Positions 1 through 6,881 are shown, numbered from the stretch's first letter. The stretch: DNA of 12,296 nt from Deltaproteobacteria bacterium (GCA_021789795.1 JAJYJA010000066.1:1-12296), one strand, 5' to 3'. Notes: generated by a model not told the origin, from the sequence alone. Made by a program: numbers and translations.

Positions 1-34
1 GGTTAGGGCAGAAAAATCTGGAAAGTTCTGTCAT
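1..34 (-). CDS. Probable transposase, first 11 codons only
   Basis: An ATG at 34-32 is preceded by a perfect Shine-Dalgarno AAGGAGG (41-47 read on the minus strand) with a 6-base spacer. The visible residues are MTELSRFFCPN. From memory this resembles the opening of a group of transposases whose N-terminus carries a zinc ribbon beginning Phe-Phe/Tyr-Cys-Pro-Asn. Only 11 codons are visible, so the family is a guess. The strong ribosome site and the adjacent interrupted gene both argue for a real mobile-element gene. Confidence 0.4.
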   Translation of the reverse strand, partial: MTELSRFFCPN

Positions 35-126
35 CTTGCACCTCCTTTTGGGATTTAGGATTCCTTATCCTATCCCAACCCGGCACGTGGGGCAAGAAAA
101 TTCTAACAACAATAAGGTGACACTAT
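1..126 (-). mobile_element. End of an insertion sequence, running off the left edge
   Basis: The segment reads leftward out of the window. It carries the upstream region and first codons of a probable transposase gene, and its inner end abuts the truncated methyltransferase at about 126/127. The boundary is placed where the methyltransferase reading frame loses family resemblance, right after a Phe-Asp-Ile-Ser stretch. The terminal inverted repeat cannot be confirmed because the other end lies outside the window. That this is an IS end is inference from the start of the coding region and the abrupt gene break. Confidence 0.5.
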
Positions 127-405
127 CGAAATATCGAAGGCGGTAACATCGAATCCTTCTCTTGCAAGCCACTCAGCGTCGTCTCCGAGACCACAGCCTA
201 CTTTGAGGGCGCGCCTGCCAAACGGGAGATGCCGTACCGCAGCGTAGAGAGCAATTAGGTTCGGATTCGGAACTCTATCCGCCCAAGGAATCGGTACTCC
301 TTCAGACGACGCTCTCGCGTAGAGATGCTCGAACCAGTCCAGTGGTCGACCAGATGCGATCGCCTCGCTTGCAAGCTTTCTGGCAATGGTGCGCGGGTCG
401 TCCAT
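127..405 (-). pseudogene. Truncated class I SAM-dependent methyltransferase (N-terminal part)
   Basis: From the ATG at 405 this frame encodes about 93 recognisable residues. They include a Trp-Phe-Glu-X-Leu-Tyr segment typical of small class I methyltransferases and a SAM-binding glycine motif (VGCGLGDD), followed by a second strand ending FDVTAFDIS. The normal continuation, which would carry the rest of the Rossmann fold, is absent. The frame instead runs into IS sequence and stops at 103-105 after a short unrelated tail. An in-frame TTG at 435 is possible but has no ribosome site, so ATG 405 is preferred. The product lacks most of the fold and is almost certainly inactive. The substrate is unknown; relatives include thiopurine/tellurite-type methyltransferases. 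Confidence 0.75.
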
Positions 406-432
406 TTCTTGATCATCTTGAGGGCATAATGC

Positions 433-511
433 CAAGGGTAACCAGCGGCGGCCACTGAATTACGACGCGATTAGCGCAACGCTGCTCCCCGCCGTCAGGT
501 TGACCCAATTG
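433..511. other. Long imperfect hairpin between two methyltransferase genes (attC-like architecture)
   Basis: The two sides of this spacer pair over about 17 bp in four blocks. CAA 433-435 pairs with TTG 509-511, GGGT 436-439 with ACCC 503-506, AACC 440-443 with GGTT 498-501, and CGGCGG 446-451 with CCGCCG 489-494. Small unpaired bases lie between the blocks and the loop is about 37 bases. The hairpin begins two bases past the stop of the minus-strand methyltransferase gene and fills the gap to the next gene. Split stems with extrahelical bases right after a stop codon recall integron attC sites. However, no consensus GTTRRRY/RYYYAAC core pair is visible, so the hairpin is well supported but its role is not. 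Confidence 0.4.
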
Positions 512-513
512 TG

Positions 514-1299
514 TTAGCTTATCTTTATTGCTCTAATGTTTACTCTTCTAAAGGTTTCAAAGCATGTGCCATCTTCATTTCTGGTTTCTTCAATCATCCT
601 CTCGACTACATAGTTTCTGAAATTTTGTTTTTCAGCTTCAGGGATACATCTCAAGAAAGGAACAATGCTTGGCTGGTCAATCCATTTTGTCATTACGGCA
701 CTATTTTCGAAATTCCTATCTGCATTTTCACCCCAAATTTCTATGTTGGAAAAATCAGTTTCTTGGGCAAGGCGTTGATATGCCTCAATGGTTGGCATGA
801 ACCAAGGCCAAGAAAACTTTTTGAAATAATTTACATAGTTTTTCTCAGCCATGACTTGCTTGATGACTTTAAAAAAATATGAACAGTTTCCATCAGCAGC
901 GAAATTAAACCTGATTGTTCCGTTAAATTTCAATGCCTGGAAAACATTTTTTAATAATTTTTTGTGATCCTTAACCCAATGAAGTGTGGCATTTGAAAAT
1001 ATTAGATCAAACTCGTTTACATATTGAATTTCATCAATGTCTGTTAGTGTAAAAATTACATTTTGGTATTTTTTACCTTCTAATGCTGTTTTGATCATTC
1101 CCTCAGAGGCATCGATGCCGACTACGCTTCCTTGAGGAACCATTTCTGCCAATTGATTTGTTATTGTGCCATCTCCGCAACCTAAGTCGAGAATTGTTTC
1201 ATCCCCATTAAAATGGAACTCACCTAATATTTTATTTGCCCATTCTTTTTGATGTGAAGATGCTTTTTTATATTTTTCTCCATCAAATTCAAATGACAT
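514..1299 (-). CDS. Class I SAM-dependent methyltransferase, trans-aconitate methyltransferase-like
   Basis: The 261-residue protein has the Rossmann-type methyltransferase core. The SAM-binding motif LDLGCGDG lies at residues 37-44, an acidic residue that would bind the SAM ribose follows in VVGIDAS (about 59-65), and a post-motif segment FDLIFSNATLHWV lies near the middle. The overall plan, with an Asn-Ala-X-Leu-His-Trp segment and a C-terminal helical half, matches the trans-aconitate 2-methyltransferase (Tam) group. Many Tam-like proteins act on other small acids, so the substrate is open. The ATG at 1299 is supported by GGGAGA six bases upstream. Base composition is far more AT-rich than the operons at right, which suggests recent acquisition. 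The upstream side is cut by the IS1 end 27 bases away, so the native promoter may be lost. The gene itself looks intact. Confidence 0.85.
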   Translation of the reverse strand: MSFEFDGEKYKKASSHQKEWANKILGEFHFNGDETILDLGCGDGTITNQLAEMVPQGSVVGIDASEGMIKTALEGKKYQNVIFTLTDIDEIQYVNEFDLIFSNATLHWVKDHKKLLKNVFQALKFNGTIRFNFAADGNCSYFFKVIKQVMAEKNYVNYFKKFSWPWFMPTIEAYQRLAQETDFSNIEIWGENADRNFENSAVMTKWIDQPSIVPFLRCIPEAEKQNFRNYVVERMIEETRNEDGTCFETFRRVNIRAIKIS

Positions 1300-1326
1300 T
1301 ATAGTTCTCCCGATTTTTGTTTCTTG

Positions 1327-1349
1327 GGCATTGTTAAATTGCTATAGAT
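1327..1349. repeat. IS1-family left terminal inverted repeat
   Basis: This 23-base end matches the reverse complement of 2062-2084 at 20 positions. The mismatches fall at the 12th, 15th and 16th bases. Such ends are the transposase binding and cleavage sites, and in IS1 they also carry the element's promoter. Confidence 0.8.
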
Positions 1350-1395
1350 ATAGTAGACTCCTGATGGCGCTGTTGCCAATCCAGGAGGAATTACC

Positions 1396-2077
1396 ATGGC
1401 TATCTGCCCTAAATGCGGCTGCGAAAAATGTGTACGAGATGGCATCGTCAAGGGACGGCAACGCCATCAATGTAAATCTTGCGGGTATAGACACACAGTA
1501 CAACAAGTTGGCAAAAGCGCTACGATTAAGCGGCAGGCCCTTGAGCTTTACCTTGAAGGCCTTGGGTTTCGTTCTATAGGGCGATTTCTCAAATGTAGCC
1601 ATGTTGCTGTCTACAACTGGATCAAGGCATTTGGCGAAGCAGCCGATGAACTTCGGTCAGAAACAGCAATAGATGTCGTTGAGATTGACGAAATGCACAG
1701 CTATATATCTTCAAAAAAACTTCTGCTGGATATGGATTGCTGTTGATAGATATGGAAAAAGGTTCATCAATTGCGTGTTGGGCGATCGCGGGACAGCAAC
1801 AGGCAGGCAGTTATGGGATGCCATCCAAGGGATCGATATCAAAAAAATAGCGACCGACTACTGGAAACCTTACGAAAATTTTGTCCCCCGAGAACTGCAT
1901 GTCCAGTCTAAGGCTGAGACATTTACGGTTGAGGGCTACACCAGCCTGTTTCGTCATTTTCTTGCAAGAATGCGAAGGAAATAAAAATGCTACAGTAAAA
2001 GCAAAGAGATGCTAAAGCATTCAGTCACTCTATTAATGTTAAAATGGAATCAAGGTCTTCAATCTATACTAAATTAA
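1396..2077 (+). pseudogene. IS1-family transposase (InsA/InsB fused type), frameshifted and with a premature stop
   Basis: Translation starts at ATG 1396, seven bases after a strong GGAGG. The first part has an InsA-type zinc finger (Cys4, Cys7, Cys26, Cys29) and a helix-turn-helix (about 62-78), and ends near an EIDEMH segment holding the first catalytic Asp. At the A7 run (1713-1719) the frame is lost and stops at 1744-1746. The rest continues one frame over: WIWIAVDRYGKR, ATDYW with the second Asp, and TVEGYTSLFRHFLARMRRK with the catalytic Glu. A TAA at 1982-1984 then interrupts a recognisable C-terminal tail (KCYSKSKEM) that stays open to 2077. One extra A in the run would restore the first defect, but not the second. 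All three DDE residues are present, yet a full-length product cannot be made by ordinary decoding. Confidence 0.88.
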
Positions 2078-2084
2078 CAATGCC
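2062..2084. repeat. IS1-family right terminal inverted repeat
   Basis: This 23-base end is the inverted partner of 1327-1349. It overlaps the 3' end of the transposase frame, whose distal stop is at 2075-2077, as is normal for compact IS1 elements. Confidence 0.8.
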
Positions 2085-2116
2085 ACTTTTCCCATGGCGA
2101 TTGTCCTGATGATGGT

Positions 2117-3733
2117 CTAACAGCCCTGATTCTTGGCATCCTGCTGGCTGAGCTTGTCTTTCAAGAGTTTGTAGGAGATGCTGTCCACCAGGGCCTGCCA
2201 ACTGGCCTCGATGATGTCGTGGGAGACGCCCACCGTGCCCCACTGGCTATGGGAGTCGGTGGACTCGATCAGCACCCGCACCTGGGCCCCGGTGCCGTGT
2301 TCCGAGGCCAGGACCCGCACCTTGTAGTCGCTTAAGGAGACGGAGGCGAGCTGGGGATAGAAGCAGGTCAGGGCCTTGCGCAGGGCGTTGTCCAAGGCGT
2401 TGACCGGGCCGTCGCCCAGGGCCGCGGTGTGGACGGTGTCGCCCGCCACCTCGATCTGGATGGTGGCCTCGGCCTGGGTGGCGCCGCCCTGGTCGCCCTT
2501 GCGGTTCAACACCGTGAAGCCCTTGAGCTCGAAGAAGCTGGGCATGGTACCCATGGCCCGGCGCATCAAGAGCTCGAAGGAGGCCTCGGCGCCCTCGTAC
2601 TGGAAACCCTGGGTCTCCAGTTCCTTTAGTCGCTTTAAGATGGTGGTCACCAGGGGGTCGGTGCTTTCGAGATCGAGCCCGAACTTCTTGGCCTTGTGCA
2701 GGACGTTGCTCTTGCCGGACTGGTCGGAGATCAGGATGCGGCGGATATTGCCCACCAGCTCGGGGTCGATGTGCTCGTAGGTGAGCGGGTTGCGCTTGAC
2801 CGCCGAGACGTGGATGCCCCCCTTGTGGGCAAAGGCCGCCGACCCCACGTAGGGCTGATACTTGTGGTGGGGCAGGTTGGCCAGTTCGTTGACGAAGCGG
2901 GCCACCTCGGTGAGCCGGTGCAACTGTTTGGCCGCGGCGCAGGTGTAGCCCATCTTCAGGGCCAGGCCGGGGATGATGGAGGTCAGGTTGGCGTTGCCGC
3001 AGCGCTCGCCAAAGCCGTTGATGGTGCCCTGCACCTGGCGGGCGCCGTGCTCCACCGCCATCAGCGAGTTGGCCACCGCGGTGTCGGAGTCGTTGTGGGC
3101 GTGGATGCCAAAGACCGGAAACAGGTCCCGCTGGGCGAAGTGCCGCCGCACCTCGTCCATGATGCTTGCGATCTCGGCCGGCAGGGTGCCGCCGTTGGTG
3201 TCGCACAGCGCCAGGCAGTCGGCCCCGGCCCGCCAGGCCTTCTCGATGGTGGCCAGGGCGTATTCGGGGTTGGCCTTGAAGCCGTCGAAGAAGTGCTCGG
3301 CGTCGTAGAACAGGTGGGCGACCTGGGGTTTGAGGAAACGCAGGGAGTCGTCGATGATGGTCAGGTTGTCGTCTGGCGAGATGCGCAGGGCGACCTCGAC
3401 ATGGATGTCCCAGGTCTTACCGAAGATGGTGACGCCGGGGGTCTTGGCCGCCACCAGGGCCTGGAGGTTGGCGTCCTCATGGGCCGGGTTGGCGAACAGC
3501 CGGGTGCTGCCGAAGGCGACGAGCCGGGCGTGCTTGAGGCGGTAGTTGGCCATCTCCTGGAAGAACTGCCCCGAGGCGGGGTTGGCGCCCGGCCAGCCGC
3601 CCTCGATGTAATCCACCCCCAGCTCGTCGAGCTTCAAGCTGATGCGGATCTTGTCCTCGACCGAGAGGTTGAAGTTCTCGGCCTGGGTGCCGTCCCGCAG
3701 GGTGGTGTCGTAGATGGTTATTTCTTTTTGCAT
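2117..3733 (-). CDS. cimA: Citramalate synthase
   Basis: The 538-residue cytoplasmic enzyme condenses pyruvate with acetyl-CoA to give citramalate. This is the first step of the threonine-independent route to 2-oxobutyrate and isoleucine. The HMGL-like TIM barrel opens with YDTTLRDGTQAE (8-19), the start of the active site. HAHND (211-215) supplies metal-binding histidines and GFGERCGNA (241-249) is the family signature. A C-terminal LeuA-type regulatory domain follows from about residue 390, so feedback control by isoleucine is plausible. Length and the GTQAE variant favour CimA over 2-isopropylmalate synthase or homocitrate synthase. The ATG at 3733 lies inside the end of lysC, a 16-base overlap that implies co-transcription and translational coupling. 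The IS1 element begins 32 bases past the stop, and no terminator hairpin is visible between them. Confidence 0.95.
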   Translation of the reverse strand: MQKEITIYDTTLRDGTQAENFNLSVEDKIRISLKLDELGVDYIEGGWPGANPASGQFFQEMANYRLKHARLVAFGSTRLFANPAHEDANLQALVAAKTPGVTIFGKTWDIHVEVALRISPDDNLTIIDDSLRFLKPQVAHLFYDAEHFFDGFKANPEYALATIEKAWRAGADCLALCDTNGGTLPAEIASIMDEVRRHFAQRDLFPVFGIHAHNDSDTAVANSLMAVEHGARQVQGTINGFGERCGNANLTSIIPGLALKMGYTCAAAKQLHRLTEVARFVNELANLPHHKYQPYVGSAAFAHKGGIHVSAVKRNPLTYEHIDPELVGNIRRILISDQSGKSNVLHKAKKFGLDLESTDPLVTTILKRLKELETQGFQYEGAEASFELLMRRAMGTMPSFFELKGFTVLNRKGDQGGATQAEATIQIEVAGDTVHTAALGDGPVNALDNALRKALTCFYPQLASVSLSDYKVRVLASEHGTGAQVRVLIESTDSHSQWGTVGVSHDIIEASWQALVDSISYKLLKDKLSQQDAKNQGC

Positions 3734-4977
3734 GCCGTAGCCTTGCCCTTGGCCGGTTTGCCCACCTGGTGGAGCCCGAAGCCGTCGTGCAGGGTGCGGA
3801 CGGCGAGCTCGGTGTATTTCTCGTCGATGACGCAGGAGATCTTGATCTCCGAGGTGCTGATCATCTGGATGTTGATCCCCTCCTGGGCCAGGAGACGGAA
3901 CATGGTGGTGGCGATGCCGGAGTGGTTGCGCATCCCCACCCCGACGATGGAGACCTTGGCGATCTGCTCGGACCCGGTCACGTCGCCGGCCCCGATGCCG
4001 GAGACGATGCCGGAGACGATGCCCATGGCCCGCTTGTAGTCCGGCCGAGGCACGGTGAAGGTCATGTCGGTCATCTCCCCGGCCCGGGTGTTCTGGATGA
4101 TCATGTCCACCACGATCCCGGCCTCGGAGATGGGGGTGAAGATCTTCGAGGCCACCCCCGGCACGTCGGGCACCTTGGACAGGGTGATCCGGGCCTCGTT
4201 TTTACTGTAAGTTACCCCGGAAACCAGCATTGACTCCATATTTTTATCCTCCTCTACCACCATGGTGCCTTGGGTCTTGGTGAATGTTGAACGAACGTGA
4301 ACCGGAACCTTGTAGCGCTTGGCAAAGCCCACCGAGCGGATGTCCAGCACCTTGGCCCCCAGGCTGGCCAATTCCAGCATCTCGTCGTAGGAGATGCGGT
4401 CGATCTTGCGGGCGTTGGCGCAGACGTTGGGATCGGTGGTGTAAACCCCCTCGACATCGGTGTAGATCTCGCACTCGTCGGCCTTAAGCGCCGCCGCCAG
4501 GGCCACGGCGGTGGTGTCGGAGCCGCCCCGGCCCAGGGTGGTGATGTCCGCGGCCTCCGTCACCCCCTGGAAACCCGCCACCACCACCACCCGGCCCTGG
4601 TCCAGATTCCGGGTGACCAGCCCGGTGTCGATGGACTTGATCCGGGCCTTGGTGTGCATGGCGTCGGTGATGATCTTCACCTGATCGCCCAGGAGCGAGA
4701 CGGCGTCGTAACCCGCCTCCTTGACCGCCATGGCGAAGAGGGCCACCGTCACCTGCTCGCCGCTGGAGAGCAGGACGTCCATCTCCCGGGTGTCGGGCTG
4801 GTCTTGCATCTGCTGGGCCAGGGCCACCAGGCGGTTGGTCTCCCCGGCCATGGCCGAGAGCACCACCACCACCCGGTGGCCCTTCTTGACGTAGCCCAGC
4901 ACCCTGGCGGCCACGGCCTTGATCTTTTCCGGGTTGGCGACCGAGGTGCCGCCGAATTTTTGAACGATTAAAGACAT
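3718..4977 (-). CDS. lysC: Aspartate kinase
   Basis: This 419-residue enzyme phosphorylates aspartate, the entry to lysine, threonine, methionine and diaminopimelate synthesis. The kinase domain has the KFGGTS nucleotide-binding motif (8-13), the SSGEQ segment (71-75) and GRGGSDTTA (149-157). Two ACT regulatory domains follow (about 265-325 and 340-405), including VGMRNHSGIA and QMISTSEIKIS, typical of lysine/threonine-sensitive monofunctional kinases. The start is ATG 4977, with AGGAG about ten bases upstream. The frame stays open for 63 further codons upstream, but those are Arg/Pro-rich and unlike the family, so they are excluded. A 12-base tandem duplication at 3998-4021 doubles an Ile-Val-Ser-Gly unit in the linker between the ACT domains. 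The gene is followed without a gap by cimA. Confidence 0.96.
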   Translation of the reverse strand: MSLIVQKFGGTSVANPEKIKAVAARVLGYVKKGHRVVVVLSAMAGETNRLVALAQQMQDQPDTREMDVLLSSGEQVTVALFAMAVKEAGYDAVSLLGDQVKIITDAMHTKARIKSIDTGLVTRNLDQGRVVVVAGFQGVTEAADITTLGRGGSDTTAVALAAALKADECEIYTDVEGVYTTDPNVCANARKIDRISYDEMLELASLGAKVLDIRSVGFAKRYKVPVHVRSTFTKTQGTMVVEEDKNMESMLVSGVTYSKNEARITLSKVPDVPGVASKIFTPISEAGIVVDMIIQNTRAGEMTDMTFTVPRPDYKRAMGIVSGIVSGIGAGDVTGSEQIAKVSIVGVGMRNHSGIATTMFRLLAQEGINIQMISTSEIKISCVIDEKYTELAVRTLHDGFGLHQVGKPAKGKATACKKK

Positions 4978-5376
4978 ATAGCGTGAACTCCTGGATCGGG
5001 ATAAGGACGGCCAGGGGAGGCGACGACGCCTGCCGGGGCCATTTTTATGAGGCTTGAATAATAACCAGACGTAAAGGCCTTGGGTATCTTTTTTTGTCTG
5101 GGGGCGATAAATTTTTCGGCCTGGCCTGGCCCGCTTTCTCTTGGGAACACGGGCATCCCTGCCCACTTTGCGGCCCCATTCCTCCGGCAGGCGAGAGGCC
5201 GGCGCCTTCAGGAGAGGAGGGCATTTTTTTGTTCTTACCGAAGGCGTTTTATGGTAAAAGCGAGCAGCGTCCGCCCGGTGGGATGTAACTGACGATGGTA
5301 AGGGGCCTCTGGTGGCTATTCCCGCTTAAAAAAGGCCACGGACTGGCTAAGATAAAATAAAAACCTGATAGAGAAC
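4978..5376. promoter_or_regulatory. Divergent intergenic region between lysC and lpxD
   Basis: These 399 bases separate two operons pointing away from each other, so promoters for both should lie here. For lpxD the best candidate is TTAAAA (5326-5331), a 16-base spacer, then TAAGAT (5348-5353), weak at both boxes. For lysC, TATTAT on the minus strand (5058-5063) resembles a -10 box but lacks a good -35. The segment next to lpxD is strikingly AT-rich. Tiny ATG-initiated frames at 5252-5293 and 5295-5360 exist but lack convincing support. No lysine riboswitch or terminator hairpin was recognised. Individual promoter calls are low confidence; that promoters lie here is likely. Confidence 0.45.
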
Positions 5377-6438
5377 ATGAAGACCCTGGCGGAGTTGGCG
5401 GAGCTGGTGGGCGGGCGCCTGCACGGCGATGGTTCCTTGCCCATCGAGGGGGTGGCGGAGCTGGACGTCGCCGGCCCGGGTCAGATTACCTTTCTCACCC
5501 AGGGCCGACCTGGCGAGCGGTTGCGGAACTGCCAGGCGGCGGCGGTGGTGGTGCCGGCCTCGGATTATAACTACCCCCTGCCGGTGATCCAGGTGGCCGA
5601 CCCCTATCTGGCCATCGCCGTTATCCACAACCATTTCTTGGCCCGGCCCTTTCAGGCCACCGGCATCGATCCCCGGGCGGTGGTGGGCGCGGATTGCCGG
5701 ATACCGGCGGCGGTGAGCGTCGGGCCGCTGGCGGTGCTTGGCGACCGGGTGCGGCTGGGGGAGCGGGTGCGGCTGGAGCCGGGGGTGGTGATCGGCGACG
5801 AGGTGGTGATCGGCGATGACACCACCCTCAAGGCCAACGTCACGGTGGGGCAGGGCTGCCGGATCGGCTGCCGGGTGACGATCCACAGCGGCACGGTGAT
5901 TGGCGGCGACGGCTTTGGCTACGCCACCGACAGCGCCGGGCATCACTTGAAGCGGCCCCAGGTGGGCATCGTCCAGATCGACGACGATGTCGAGATCGGC
6001 GCCAACAGCGCCATCGACCGGGCCACCTTCGGCAAGACCTGGATCAAGCGGGGCACCAAGATCGACAACCTGGTGCAGATCGCCCACAACGTGGTGGTGG
6101 GCGAGGACTCGATCATCGTCTCCCAGTCAGGGATCTCGGGCAGCACCATCTTAGGCACCGGGGTGGTGCTGGGCGGTCAGGTGGGGGTGGCCGGACATTT
6201 AAAGATCGGCGACCGGGTGATGGCCGCGGCCCGCACCGGGCTGCACGCCGACGTGGCCGCCAAGTCGGTGATGGCCGGGTTCCCCGCCATCCCTCACTCG
6301 CTGTGGCTTAGGGTCAGTGCCCTGCTGCCGGGGCTGCCGGAGCTGGTCAAAGAGGTGCGGGCGCTTAAAAAACAGGCCACCGCCTGGCAGACCGGGGCGG
6401 GGCAGGAACAGAATCCATCGGAGGAATCGCCATCATGA
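5377..6438 (+). CDS. lpxD: UDP-3-O-(3-hydroxyacyl)glucosamine N-acyltransferase
   Basis: LpxD transfers a 3-hydroxyacyl chain from acyl carrier protein to the amino group of UDP-3-O-acylglucosamine, the third step of lipid A synthesis, in the cytoplasm. The 353-residue protein has an N-terminal uridine-binding domain (about 1-100). A long left-handed beta-helix of hexapeptide repeats (about 105-310) follows. It contains GGDGFGYA and the NLVQIAHNV segment, whose His237 corresponds to the likely catalytic base. A helical C-terminal tail ends the protein, slightly longer than in E. coli. The ATG at 5377 follows a weak AGAG ribosome site. It is the first gene of the plus-strand operon, and its stop overlaps the fabZ start by four bases (ATGA). 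Confidence 0.96.
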   Translation: MKTLAELAELVGGRLHGDGSLPIEGVAELDVAGPGQITFLTQGRPGERLRNCQAAAVVVPASDYNYPLPVIQVADPYLAIAVIHNHFLARPFQATGIDPRAVVGADCRIPAAVSVGPLAVLGDRVRLGERVRLEPGVVIGDEVVIGDDTTLKANVTVGQGCRIGCRVTIHSGTVIGGDGFGYATDSAGHHLKRPQVGIVQIDDDVEIGANSAIDRATFGKTWIKRGTKIDNLVQIAHNVVVGEDSIIVSQSGISGSTILGTGVVLGGQVGVAGHLKIGDRVMAAARTGLHADVAAKSVMAGFPAIPHSLWLRVSALLPGLPELVKEVRALKKQATAWQTGAGQEQNPSEESPS

Positions 6439-6881
6439 CCAGCGCCCCTGAATCGTTTGACATTGTCGAGATCATGCGGCTCCTGCCGCACCGCTATCCC
6501 TTCATCATGGTGGATCGGGTGCTGGAGCTGACCGAGGGCGAGCGGATCAAGGCCCTAAAGAACGTGACCATCAACGAGCCTTTCTTCCAGGGCCATTTCC
6601 CGGTCCTGCCGGTGATGCCCGGGGTCATGATCCTGGAGGGTCTGGCCCAGGCGGCGGCGGTGCTGGCCTATGCCACCATGAAGGACTACGTGGGCAGCAA
6701 GCTGGTCTATTTCGCCGGCCTCGACCAGGTGCGGTTTAGACGCAAGGTTAGCCCCGGCGACCAGTTGATCTACCAGGTCAAGACCATCAAACGCAAGCTC
6801 AGCCTGTGGAACATGGAGGGCAAGGCCTACGTCGAGGATAAACTGGTGGCCGAGGCCATCCTGATGGCCACCTTCGGCTAA
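6435..6881 (+). CDS. fabZ: 3-hydroxyacyl-ACP dehydratase FabZ
   Basis: FabZ dehydrates 3-hydroxyacyl-ACP to trans-2-enoyl-ACP in fatty acid elongation, so it competes with LpxA and LpxD for the same hydroxyacyl-ACP pool. This explains its conserved place inside lipid A operons. The 148-residue hot-dog-fold protein has the opening LLPHRYPFIMVDRV (16-29). The catalytic His54 lies in QGHFP and Glu68 in MPGVMILEGLAQ. The remaining strands include FAGLDQVRFRRKVSPGDQL. Length and motifs are normal. The ATG overlaps the lpxD stop, implying coupling. The 3' end of the gene carries a terminator-like hairpin leading into a T-run after the stop. Confidence 0.97.
   Translation: MTSAPESFDIVEIMRLLPHRYPFIMVDRVLELTEGERIKALKNVTINEPFFQGHFPVLPVMPGVMILEGLAQAAAVLAYATMKDYVGSKLVYFAGLDQVRFRRKVSPGDQLIYQVKTIKRKLSLWNMEGKAYVEDKLVAEAILMATFG

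Larger units (their letters stand above)
1327..2084 (+). mobile_element. IS1-family insertion sequence, decayed, 758 bp
   Basis: The boundaries come from imperfect terminal inverted repeats (20 of 23 positions identical) starting GGCATTG at 1327 and ending CAATGCC at 2084. The length is typical of IS1. The element carries one transposase gene fusing InsA-like and InsB-like parts. The 8-9 bp flanks do not match each other, so no target duplication is visible. Either recombination has occurred since insertion or a flank has been replaced. It lies 32 bases past the cimA stop and marks the boundary between AT-rich accessory DNA and the GC-rich core. Confidence 0.85.

Noticed and set aside
511..882. 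Plus-strand frame of 123 codons within the methyltransferase gene
   Set aside because: Antisense to a gene with a clear SAM-binding motif and ribosome site; no family resemblance.
1396..1746. Programmed -1 frameshift of the classical IS1 type
   Set aside because: The catalytic half lies in the +1 frame relative to the first half, so a -1 shift at the A-run would not join them.
2696..4039. Long open frame on the plus strand (447 codons) opposite cimA and lysC
   Set aside because: It is a complement of two strongly supported genes, is rich in Gly, Val, His and Asp, has no recognisable motif, and arises from third-position GC bias.
4978..5166. N-terminal extension of lysC by 63 codons
   Set aside because: The residues are Arg/Pro-rich and unlike aspartate kinases, and ATG 4977 has its own Shine-Dalgarno.
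5252..5293. 13-codon frame in the lysC-lpxD gap with an AAGG six bases upstream
   Set aside because: Too short to support and no associated regulatory structure.
5295..5360. Small frame of 21 codons with two adjacent Trp codons upstream of lpxD, resembling a leader peptide
   Set aside because: No ribosome site, no attenuator hairpins, and the downstream gene is lpxD rather than a trp gene; likely chance.
4978..5376. Possible lysine riboswitch in front of lysC
   Set aside because: No recognisable multi-helix core or terminator stem with T-run could be found on the minus strand by eye.
5347..6087. Minus-strand open frame opposite lpxD
   Set aside because: His/Asp/Pro-rich artefact of the hexapeptide-repeat codons of lpxD; no ribosome site or family resemblance.
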